From Candidatus Taylorbacteria bacterium RIFCSPHIGHO2_02_FULL_46_13 (GTDB lineage: Bacteria; Patescibacteriota; Minisyncoccia; Phycocordibacterales; DSPV01): DNA of 32,324 bases. Below the pieces are notes generated by a model, which ran no database searches, was not told the origin of the DNA, and saw only the letters and a program-made list of their open reading frames with translations. A program made the translations under genes and the position numbers. Location of the stretch: the NCBI GenBank assembly GCA_001821015.1, contig MHRQ01000014.1:1-32324 (forward strand), read 5' to 3'. This document shows, piece by piece, positions 14,033 through 21,781 of the stretch; the first letter of the stretch is position 1, and each line of letters opens with the position of its first letter.

Positions 14033-17000
14033 ATGATAAAAAATTATAGACTGAATACAGCTTCCGATTTTGACCGAATCAGCTTGCGTGTTGCCTCGCC
14101 GGAGCGCATTAAAGAGTGGTCATATGGGGAAGTGACCAAGCCAGAGACCATCAACTATCGCACCCAGCGCTCTGAAAAAAGCGGTCTTTTTGATGAGAAG
14201 ATTTTCGGTCCTGACAAGGATTACGAATGTTATTGCGGAAAATATAGAGGGATACGCTACAAGGGGATTGTCTGCGAGAAATGTGGTGTAGAGATAACCC
14301 GATCTATTGTCCGACGCGAACGGATGGGGCACATTGAACTTGCAAGCCCCGTTTCTCACATTTGGTTTTTACGTAGCACCCCATCACGCATCGGTCTTAT
14401 TCTTGGCATGCCGGTTGATGACCTTGAGAAGGTGATATATTTCGCCGGTTATATTGTGACGAAGGTATTTGAGGATGCGCGCGCAGAAATCTTGCGCGAC
14501 CTTGATTCGGAATTCAAGTCTAAAGTCAAGGCGGTTCATGATGACAAAACGAAAGAAGCTCTTAAAGAAATGTTTACCAATACGAAACATGAGATTGAGG
14601 GTATCAAGGCGGGTGTCGTGCTTGATGAGATTGCGTATCATAATTTTTCTGTGAAATACAGTACGCTGTTTGAGGCTGGTATTGGGGCTGAAGCGATTTA
14701 CTCGCTGTGTGAGAATTTAGATCTCTATGAACTCGTGAAGAAATTAGAAGCAAGTTATGAAAAAGTAGCGAGCATTGAACGTGAACGTATTAACAAGCGT
14801 TTGAGTATCCTTCGGGCAATGATTACTGCAGGCACTCGACCGGAGTGGATGTTTTTGACGAGAATTCCCGTCATCCCGCCTGCGCTTCGTCCGATGGTCC
14901 CGCTTGACGGCGGCCGGTTTGCCACCTCTGATGTTAACGACCTCTATCGTCGTGTCATCAATCGAAATAACCGTTTACGGAAACTCAAGGAGATCAATGC
15001 TCCTGAAGTCATTTTGAGAAACGAGAAGCGAATCTTGCAGGAGGCGGTAGACGCACTCATTGACAATTCCCTTCGTCACGGCTCTAGCATCATGTCTACC
15101 TTAAGTCAGGCGCATCGCCGACCTTTGAAATCCTTAGCGGATAATTTGAAGGGGAAGCGGGGACTCTTCCGTCAAAATCTTTTGGGTAAGCGTGTTGATT
15201 ATTCCGGGCGGTCGGTTATTGTGGTTGGTCCGGAATTGAAGATTCATCAGTGCGGTCTGCCAAAACAAATGGTACTTGAACTATTCCGTCCGTTCGTCAT
15301 TGCGAAGATCCTTGAACGAGAATTTGCGTACAATATCCGCGGAGCAAACCGTCTGATTGATGATGATGTTCCGGAAGTGTGGGCAATTTTGGAAGAGGTA
15401 ATCGCAGACAAATATGTTCTGTTAAATCGCGCTCCGACGCTCCACCGTCTCGGTATTCAAGCATTTAAACCCCTCCTGATTGAAGGAAGTGCGATTCAGG
15501 TTCACCCCTTAGTATGTAGGGCGTTTAACGCCGACTTTGATGGAGACCAAATGGCGGTTCATTTACCTCTCTCGCAAGAAGCACAGGCGGAAGCAGTCAC
15601 GATTATGGCCGCCGACAAAAATATTTTGAAGCCGGGAAGCGGAGACCCGACGATGAGTGCGAAGATGCTTGATATCGTACTCGGTTTGTTCTGGATGACA
15701 AAGGTAGTCGCACGTGAGGGGAGCGAAGCCGTTCGATATTTTGATTCTCCGGGAAGTGCGGTGGTTGCGTACAACTATAATGCGATAGGTTTCCGAGAAC
15801 TGGTGAAGATATTGGTTCCCCATGAACCACGATACGCCGAATATAAAGGTATGCTTTTGGAGACGACTGTTGGGCGTATTATTTTCAACGAAGTACTCCC
15901 AGCCGACTATGGATTCCTCAACAAAGAAATAGACCAAAAAGATATGACCAAGATGGTGGAAAATATCATAGATCGGTACGGCATTGAGAATGTTCCTCCG
16001 ATTCTTGACCACATTAAACAGCTTGGATTTTATTACGCGACACGTTCTGGCGTAACGTGGGGGATTGATGACATAAAAATTCCCGAAGGCAAAGGTGTTG
16101 TCATACAGAAGGCAAAAGTAAAGGCTGAAGAGGTCTTTGGTCAGTACCAAGCGGGCCTGCTTTCCGCCGAAGAGCGTATTCGGAAGAATGTTGAGATATG
16201 GCACGGAGCCAAAAATGAAGTAGAGCGTTTGATCCCGGAATCTATGGATAAAAATGGTTCGGTCTACGACATGTGGAAGTCTGGTGCCCGAGGCTCGCTG
16301 TCACAGGTAACGCAAATGGCCGGTATGAAAGGTCTGATTCAGAATACTGCTGGTGAAACCATTGAATTTCCGATACTCTCCTGTAGTAAAGAAGGGCTGA
16401 CCCCTATTGAGTATTTCATCACTACGCACGGTTCTCGCAAAGGACTCACCGATACAGCGCTCAATACCGCGAAGGCGGGGTATCTGACCCGGAAGCTTTT
16501 CGTGGTCGCGCAGGATGTGGTGGTGACTGAAGAGGATTGCGGTACCAAAGATTCAATCACGATAAGCACGGTGGGTAGCACCGCGGGTGTACAGATTTCC
16601 ATTGCTAAACATACGCGTGGAAGAGTTCTTGCCGAGGATCTAGAAAAAGATGGCAAAGGTATCTTCAAACGTGGGATACTTATCAGTAAAGAGATGGCAC
16701 GTAAGATTGAAGAACTCGGGTTTACCTCAGTTGCTGTTCGGTCACCGTTGGTCTGCCGTGCCTTAAAGGGTGTGTGCGTGATGTGCTATGGTCTGGACCT
16801 CGGCAAGAACAAACTTGTTGATCTTGGTGAATCCGCAGGTACGGTGGCGGCACAGGCTATTGGAGAGCCGGGCACACAGCTTACGATGCGCACCTTCCAT
16901 GCCGGTGGTACCGCTTCGGTTGGCGGTGACATTACCCAAGGTTTGCCGCGCGTTGAAGAAATCTTTGAGAAACGTTCTCCAAAAAATCCTGCAGTTGTTT

Positions 17001-17764
17001 CTGAGGTTGACGGTGTCGTGTCTGAAATAAAAGATCTTGGCAAGGAGAAGGTCATTGTGGTGATTCCGAGTCTGGAGCATCGTCCCAAGAAGAAATCCGC
17101 TGTTTCGGCGATTGAGTATTCGGTAAATTACAAACGCATGCCGTTAGTTAAAACATCTGATGCGATCAAACGCGGGGACATACTGACCGACGGTTCTGTG
17201 GATATAGACGAACTGTTCGAGAACGCCGGTCTTGAGAAAACTCAGAATTACATCATTGCTGAAGTTACTAAACCGTACGAGTTACAAGGGGAGACGGTCT
17301 CGCGCAAGCATATTGAAGTTATTGTCCGACAGATGTTCTCCCGAAAACGAATTAAAGAGATTGGCGGCACCACCTTTTCCATAGGAGAAATGGTCACGAA
17401 CGCTGAGTTGCATGTAGAGAATACAAACGCTAAAGCGCAAGGAGGCGAAGAAGCCAAAGCGTTTCAAGTGGTCATGGGGATTACCGAATCTTCGCTTACT
17501 CGACGCAGTTTCCTTTCAGCCGCGTCATTCCAACATACCGCTCGCGTGCTTATTTCAAGCGCGGTCCGAGGTGCCGTGGATCATCTACAAGGATTGATGG
17601 AAAATGTCATTATCGGGCGGCTTATTCCAGCGGGCAGCGGATTTGCAGGTAGCCCCAAACATGCGATGATTGAAAAGATTAAGGCCCAGAAAGAGGTAAT
17701 AGAACAAGAGATGCTTGCGGCCCAAACCCAGAGAGAGATGGTGCGCTCCGAGTCTTTGTCGTAG
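14033..17764 (+). CDS. rpoC: DNA-directed RNA polymerase subunit beta'
   Basis: Beta' subunit, carrying the catalytic magnesium site. The N-terminal zinc-binding domain is seen as CYC and CEKC knuckles at about residues 67-88. The active-site loop NADFDGD lies at 499-505 with all three aspartates. The second zinc site (GTKDS region, CRALKGVCVMCYG) and the trigger-loop/bridge-helix region (MAGMKGLIQN, TTHGSRKGLTDTA, GEPGTQLTMRTFH) are intact. At 1243 residues it is compact, without the large insertions of proteobacterial homologues. It begins 21 bases after rpoB and ends 9 bases before dnaG, so all three probably share a transcript. Confidence 0.98.
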   Translation: MIKNYRLNTASDFDRISLRVASPERIKEWSYGEVTKPETINYRTQRSEKSGLFDEKIFGPDKDYECYCGKYRGIRYKGIVCEKCGVEITRSIVRRERMGHIELASPVSHIWFLRSTPSRIGLILGMPVDDLEKVIYFAGYIVTKVFEDARAEILRDLDSEFKSKVKAVHDDKTKEALKEMFTNTKHEIEGIKAGVVLDEIAYHNFSVKYSTLFEAGIGAEAIYSLCENLDLYELVKKLEASYEKVASIERERINKRLSILRAMITAGTRPEWMFLTRIPVIPPALRPMVPLDGGRFATSDVNDLYRRVINRNNRLRKLKEINAPEVILRNEKRILQEAVDALIDNSLRHGSSIMSTLSQAHRRPLKSLADNLKGKRGLFRQNLLGKRVDYSGRSVIVVGPELKIHQCGLPKQMVLELFRPFVIAKILEREFAYNIRGANRLIDDDVPEVWAILEEVIADKYVLLNRAPTLHRLGIQAFKPLLIEGSAIQVHPLVCRAFNADFDGDQMAVHLPLSQEAQAEAVTIMAADKNILKPGSGDPTMSAKMLDIVLGLFWMTKVVAREGSEAVRYFDSPGSAVVAYNYNAIGFRELVKILVPHEPRYAEYKGMLLETTVGRIIFNEVLPADYGFLNKEIDQKDMTKMVENIIDRYGIENVPPILDHIKQLGFYYATRSGVTWGIDDIKIPEGKGVVIQKAKVKAEEVFGQYQAGLLSAEERIRKNVEIWHGAKNEVERLIPESMDKNGSVYDMWKSGARGSLSQVTQMAGMKGLIQNTAGETIEFPILSCSKEGLTPIEYFITTHGSRKGLTDTALNTAKAGYLTRKLFVVAQDVVVTEEDCGTKDSITISTVGSTAGVQISIAKHTRGRVLAEDLEKDGKGIFKRGILISKEMARKIEELGFTSVAVRSPLVCRALKGVCVMCYGLDLGKNKLVDLGESAGTVAAQAIGEPGTQLTMRTFHAGGTASVGGDITQGLPRVEEIFEKRSPKNPAVVSEVDGVVSEIKDLGKEKVIVVIPSLEHRPKKKSAVSAIEYSVNYKRMPLVKTSDAIKRGDILTDGSVDIDELFENAGLEKTQNYIIAEVTKPYELQGETVSRKHIEVIVRQMFSRKRIKEIGGTTFSIGEMVTNAELHVENTNAKAQGGEEAKAFQVVMGITESSLTRRSFLSAASFQHTARVLISSAVRGAVDHLQGLMENVIIGRLIPAGSGFAGSPKHAMIEKIKAQKEVIEQEMLAAQTQREMVRSESLS

Positions 17765-17773
17765 GTTTATCAT

Positions 17774-19528
17774 ATGCCATCGCCTGTAGAGTCAATTAAA
17801 GAGCGATTACATATCGCCGATATCATCGGTTCTTACATTAAATTGGAGAAAGCGGGGAGTAATCTGAAAGCGAAGTGCCCCTTCCACAATGAACGAACCC
17901 CCTCGTTTTTTGTTTCGCCCGCGCGGGGTAGTTATTATTGTTTCGGGTGCGGAGCAAAAGGCGATATGTTTTCGTTCGTCCAGGCCTTTGAGGGTACCGA
18001 TTTTGTCGGTGCGCTTCGCACGCTGGCGCATCGTGCGGGTATTGAGTTGGTACGCGAGGACCCGCGCGAGCGTGGCGAGCGCGAGCGGATGTTTTTGCTT
18101 TTAGAAACCGCAACGTTATTCTTTGAACGTCAGCTCAAGACACATCCGTCTGCGTTAGAGTATTTGCACGGTAGGGGTTTGTCTCTTGACAGCATCACCT
18201 CATGGCGAGTCGGTTTTGCTCCTGATGCGTGGGATACGTTTGTTACATTCGCATTGCGCGAAGGTTTTACCAAAGATGAGCTTGAAAAAGCGGGCCTGGT
18301 AAAGACTGAAGGTGCTCGCACGTATGATCGATTTCGTTCCCGAATCATGTTTCCGATATTTGACAGCACCGGTCGCGCCATTGCTTTTTCCGGAAGGATT
18401 TTGGGGAAGGAAGGAGACAGTATCCCCAAATATCTCAATAGCCCTGAAACGCCGGTGTTTTCAAAATCTGCCATACTTTATGGTTTTGATCGGGCGAAGC
18501 TTGAGATTCGACGCAAAGACTTTGCGATGCTCGTGGAGGGCCAGATGGACTTATTGATGTGTCATCAGGCGGGTTTTAAGAATACGGTTGCTTCTTCTGG
18601 GACAGCTTTCACCGAAGGCCAAATTACACTTCTCAAACGTCTCACTAAACGCTTGCTTATGGTGTACGATGCAGACAAGGCTGGGGTGCAGGCATCTCTA
18701 CGTAGCGCGTCACTAGCTCTCTCGGCAGGCATGGAAGTAAAGATTGTGGCATTACCCGCTCTCACAGACCCCGCAGAGCTTATCGCGACAGACCTCCCGC
18801 GTTTCAAAGAAAGTTTAGCGTCATCCGCGCACATCATAGATTTTTACCTTGCGGTGATGCTTAAAGAAGATCTTGATGAACGGAAACTTGCGCGTGCCAT
18901 CCGCGACCGTTTACTTCCCTATGTTGCGGCACTTGAGAGCAGTATTGAGCGGGATCATTTTATTTCCCGCATCGCCAATCGCACCGGTATCCGTGAGCAG
19001 GCAATTCGTGAAGACTTACAGAAGTCCAAAAATCCTGCGCGTTCCACTACACCTGCGGAGATTCCTAAAGAGACCGCACTCAATCCTCGCCGTCATCAAG
19101 CCGAACGATTGTTACTAGGCCTCTTGTTTTGGCAGGAACATACCAGTCCACCTGCGCTTGATGTTGTCTGGCTTAAAAAGGAGATTGAGCGTATTGTACC
19201 CACTTCGCGTGTCAAGAAACTGTTTGCGGAAGCGGAAGGTTTGCAAGATGAGTTGACCTATCAAGCTGAAAGTTATTATCGCGGGGCTGGCTCGCTTACA
19301 GAGGTAGCGCGCGATTTGCTCTCCACTCTTGAGGAAGATACGCTCAAAGAAGAACTGTCGGTCTCGTTAAAGGAGTTATTAAATGCCGAGCAAACGAAAG
19401 ATCAAGGGAGTAAAGAGATAGTATTGAAACAGTACCACACTCTAACCACAAGGCTCAACGCAGTCAAGAGAGGTCGGCAGGATTTTAATCCATCCGCAGA
19501 ATTCCCCGACGGAGCGCTGAGGGGATAG
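17774..19528 (+). CDS. dnaG: DNA primase DnaG
   Basis: Primase makes RNA primers for the lagging strand. The N-terminal CHC2 zinc ribbon is complete (CPFH at 35-38, CFGC at 56-59). The TOPRIM core shows the acidic residues VEG (E255) and YDADKAG (D299, D301), with the basic ridge SSGTAFT between them. The C-terminal ~170 residues should contact the DnaB helicase and are poorly conserved. Length (584) is normal. It starts 9 bases after rpoC, an unusual fusion of the rpoBC operon with the dnaG-rpoD part of the macromolecular-synthesis operon; rpsU is not present here. Confidence 0.97.
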   Translation: MPSPVESIKERLHIADIIGSYIKLEKAGSNLKAKCPFHNERTPSFFVSPARGSYYCFGCGAKGDMFSFVQAFEGTDFVGALRTLAHRAGIELVREDPRERGERERMFLLLETATLFFERQLKTHPSALEYLHGRGLSLDSITSWRVGFAPDAWDTFVTFALREGFTKDELEKAGLVKTEGARTYDRFRSRIMFPIFDSTGRAIAFSGRILGKEGDSIPKYLNSPETPVFSKSAILYGFDRAKLEIRRKDFAMLVEGQMDLLMCHQAGFKNTVASSGTAFTEGQITLLKRLTKRLLMVYDADKAGVQASLRSASLALSAGMEVKIVALPALTDPAELIATDLPRFKESLASSAHIIDFYLAVMLKEDLDERKLARAIRDRLLPYVAALESSIERDHFISRIANRTGIREQAIREDLQKSKNPARSTTPAEIPKETALNPRRHQAERLLLGLLFWQEHTSPPALDVVWLKKEIERIVPTSRVKKLFAEAEGLQDELTYQAESYYRGAGSLTEVARDLLSTLEEDTLKEELSVSLKELLNAEQTKDQGSKEIVLKQYHTLTTRLNAVKRGRQDFNPSAEFPDGALRG

Positions 19529-19554
19529 GGCGAGAGAAATTTTTTTTAATGGAG

Positions 19555-19560
19555 TATAAT
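19555..19560 (+). promoter_or_regulatory. Possible -10 box of rpoD
   Basis: A perfect TATAAT lies 17 bases before the rpoD ATG, but no good -35 sequence is seen at the right distance. It could give rpoD its own supply in addition to read-through from dnaG. Confidence 0.4.
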
Positions 19561-19577
19561 AAGGCCTTGCGTTATAT

Positions 19578-20786
19578 ATGAAAAAGCCAAAAAAAGCCCA
19601 AAAATCCCGAAAAAAAATCCGCAAGGGTAGGACCGTGCATAAGAAAATCCGCAAAGGGAAGCAGAAGAATCGGAGTGCAAAGAAGCCTAAACCCATTAAA
19701 ATATCCAAGAAAGCGAAAGCTCTGGGGGTGAAGTTGGACCATTTGCTTGTGCGTGGCAAGGAGCGAGGTTTTATCACCTATGATGAAATTCTCAAAGAGT
19801 TCCCCACGATAGAACAGGACATCATTTTTCTTGAGAATCTCTATACGAAACTGGCCGAGGCAGGCATTGATGTGTTGGAAAGCGGCGGTATGCTCGACCC
19901 TCATGTTGAAGAGGTAGGCACAAAAAAACTCGGTTATGGACGAACGGACGGCGGGTATGATTCCATTCAGATGTATCTAAAAGAAATCGGCCAATACCCC
20001 TTGATTAGCGCTGCCGATGAGCGAACGTTCGCTAAACGCATTGAGAAGGGTGATACGGAAGCAAAGAACTTGCTTGCGCGGGCAAACTTGCGTCTCGTGG
20101 TTTCTATCGCGAAACGCTACGTGGGGCGCTCTCCTGACCTCACCCTCCTTGACCTGATTCAAGAAGGGAACCTAGGACTTTTTAAGGCGGTAGATAAATT
20201 TGATTGGACCAAAGGATTTAAATTCTCTACGTACGCGACCTGGTGGATTCGCCAGGCTATTACGCGCGCCCTTGCTGATCAATCACGCACGATTCGCGTA
20301 CCGGTGCATATGGTGGAGACGATAGCAAAATACAAGCAAGTGGTTCGCCGTCTGTCTCAAGATTTGGGGCGAGATCCCTTGCCGGAAGAAATCGCCATTG
20401 AAATGGGTCTTGATGTGGAGAAGGTGTACCAAATTGAAAAAATTGACCAAGATACGCTTTCGCTTGAAAATCCGGTGGGGGATGAGGGAGATGATGGAAA
20501 ATCTACGCTCGGGGATTTTGTCTCCGATGATAAAATTCTTTCTCCTGACCAAGAATCTTCACGTCGTATTCTTGGTGATCAAGTGAAAGAAATTCTCAAT
20601 GATTTGTCTGAAAAAGAGCGCCGTATTTTGGAGATGAGACATGGTTTGACAGACGGTGTGACCCACACGCTTGAAGAAGTAGGCCAGAAATTTGGCGTGA
20701 CCCGCGAACGTATTCGTCAGATTGAAGCTAAAGCCCACGAAAAAATACGTCAGCACGAGAAGGCTTCTAAACTTAAAAGTTATTAG
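19578..20786 (+). CDS. rpoD: Primary sigma factor (sigma-70/RpoD)
   Basis: Housekeeping sigma factor, which directs RNA polymerase to the TTGACA/TATAAT promoters seen throughout the window. The first ~50 residues are an unusually lysine-rich tail, followed by a region 1.1-like segment. Region 1.2 (DSIQMYLKEIGQYPL), region 2 (LRLVVSIAKRY through FSTYATWWIRQAI, the -10-binding helix), region 3 (RTIRVPVHMVETI) and region 4 (TLEEVGQKFGVTRERIRQIE, the -35-binding helix-turn-helix) are all intact in 402 residues. It lies 49 bases after dnaG, the classical dnaG-rpoD order. The basic N-terminal tail is not typical of region 1.1, which is normally acidic. Confidence 0.97.
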   Translation: MKKPKKAQKSRKKIRKGRTVHKKIRKGKQKNRSAKKPKPIKISKKAKALGVKLDHLLVRGKERGFITYDEILKEFPTIEQDIIFLENLYTKLAEAGIDVLESGGMLDPHVEEVGTKKLGYGRTDGGYDSIQMYLKEIGQYPLISAADERTFAKRIEKGDTEAKNLLARANLRLVVSIAKRYVGRSPDLTLLDLIQEGNLGLFKAVDKFDWTKGFKFSTYATWWIRQAITRALADQSRTIRVPVHMVETIAKYKQVVRRLSQDLGRDPLPEEIAIEMGLDVEKVYQIEKIDQDTLSLENPVGDEGDDGKSTLGDFVSDDKILSPDQESSRRILGDQVKEILNDLSEKERRILEMRHGLTDGVTHTLEEVGQKFGVTRERIRQIEAKAHEKIRQHEKASKLKSY

Positions 20787-20835
20787 AAGAAAGCTTAAAA
20801 GCTTCGGGCTTGGCGCTTAGCGCAAGAATGGGAAA

Positions 20836-20871
20836 AGAAAAAACACCCAAGACCTGCTGGCCTAAGGTGTT
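20836..20871 (-). terminator. Terminator of the minus-strand zinc-ribbon gene
   Basis: Stem AACACC (20842-20847) with GGTGTT (20866-20871) and inner pairing; the A-rich tract at 20834-20843 becomes a U-run on the minus strand. It overlaps the end of the minus-strand gene and may also serve rpoD. Confidence 0.65.
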
Positions 20872-21197
20872 GATTTTATCTCGGACGCGCTGAGGCGTCT
20901 GCGGGGTCCGCCTTGCAAACGTCTCAACGGGTTGAGTGAAGCCCCGGCTTTTTTACGTGTTTCAATGTTGAGACGTTTTCTTGAGTGAGTAGGCATCGTA
21001 AGCGCTAACACACTCTGTGCGAATTCAGGATCTTTCAGTAATTTGCTTGTGCAGATGCTACAGACTCCTGTTTTGTTGTAACGACTCAAGATAGTCGGGC
21101 AGTACGCACATTTTTTGCCGCTTCCGTACTGGCGTGGTTTTTTGCTATCGCCAATAGACGCAAATGTTTGGCCGCTTGTCGTAGTAACATTGTTCAT
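20862..21197 (-). CDS. Small zinc-ribbon protein with LSRYN motif
   Basis: A 111-residue protein with CAYC (about residues 30-33) and CSIC separated by LSRYNKTG. This C-x2-C-x-LSRYN-x-C-x2-C pattern is a recurring zinc knuckle in small bacterial regulators and phage-like DNA-binding proteins. The C-terminal half is rich in R, K and S (THSRKRL, PLRRLQGGPRRR) and would suit binding to nucleic acid or the ribosome. I set the start at the ATG at 21197 because an AAAGGAGGG Shine-Dalgarno lies immediately before it; the longer frame (to 21227) would include that site in the coding region. The function is unknown. Confidence 0.75.
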   Translation of the reverse strand: MNNVTTTSGQTFASIGDSKKPRQYGSGKKCAYCPTILSRYNKTGVCSICTSKLLKDPEFAQSVLALTMPTHSRKRLNIETRKKAGASLNPLRRLQGGPRRRLSASEIKSTP

Positions 21198-21282
21198 ATA
21201 CCCTCCTTTCTTTTTATAACATATCACACTTTTTCGAGAAAGAAAAGTTTGGGAAACTTACGCTTGGTATTTTAGAAAAAAT

Positions 21283-21301
21283 TACAAGGTCCGACCTTGT
21301 A
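21283..21301. repeat. Palindrome with AAGGTCCGACCTT core
   Basis: Nine-base arms TACAAGGTC and GACCTTGTA around a single C. Relative to the copies at 6861 and 31434 the innermost pair changed from T-A to C-G on both sides, a compensatory change. Confidence 0.65.
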
Positions 21302-21333
21302 GTAGGAGGTTATGCGTACGGAGTAATTGCGAA

Positions 21334-21372
21334 AAAAAGAAAAAGACCGAGTCGCTTGCGCGCCTCGGTCTT
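21334..21372 (-). terminator. Terminator of the minus-strand 89-aa membrane protein gene
   Basis: Stem AAGACCGAG (21343-21351) with CTCGGTCTT (21364-21372); the upstream A-rich tract supplies the minus-strand U-run. Confidence 0.8.
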
Positions 21373-21395
21373 GTGTAGAAAAGCATTTCGCATTC

Positions 21396-21665
21396 TTAGC
21401 GTGCCTTTTTTATCGATGATTGGCAGAAGAGCCAGCACACAACTAAACCAACGATTCCGAGTACACTCCACCAGATAGATTGAGGTGTCAGCGGGTCAAA
21501 CTTTATGAACCCCATCAATCTGAGAATTGCCATAATGATTCCAAAAGAGGCAATATCTCTCATCACCTTCATCTTTGCTTTTCGGTCAACCTTTTGCACC
21601 AAGGCTTCTTTGTCAGATGTTTCAGCCAACTGAACAACAATTTCCGCCGCTTCTTTTCTGCTCAT
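21396..21665 (-). CDS. Small membrane protein with charged N-terminal domain
   Basis: An 89-residue protein. Residues 1-40 are helical and charged (SRKEAAEIVVQLAETSDKE), followed by two membrane helices, the last one ending shortly before a basic C-terminus. No family is recognised. The ATG at 21665 is chosen for its GGAG Shine-Dalgarno; upstream lies a consensus promoter (TTGACA-N17-TACTGT on the minus strand) and downstream a terminator, so it is a complete single-gene unit. The longer frame (to 21731) would begin at or above the transcription start. It is divergent to the helicase-nuclease gene. Confidence 0.7.
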   Translation of the reverse strand: MSRKEAAEIVVQLAETSDKEALVQKVDRKAKMKVMRDIASFGIIMAILRLMGFIKFDPLTPQSIWWSVLGIVGLVVCWLFCQSSIKKAR

Positions 21666-21721
21666 GGTTATTCTCCAGTTTGGTTTTTTGGTCACATACA
21701 ATATGCCGTTGTCTATTAGGC

Positions 21722-21774
21722 ACAGTAACAAATTGTTAAACCATTGTCAAGGGTTTCTATTGAGATGCTATACT
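21722..21774. promoter_or_regulatory. Divergent promoters sharing one -35 palindrome
   Basis: Minus strand: TTGACA (21745-21750), 17-base spacer, TACTGT (21722-21727). Plus strand: TTGTCA (21744-21749), 19-base spacer, extended TGC-TATACT (21769-21774). The -35 boxes overlap, so polymerase can probably occupy only one at a time. The plus-strand start falls on the GTG of the helicase gene. Confidence 0.65.
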
Positions 21775-21781
21775 AAAGCAC

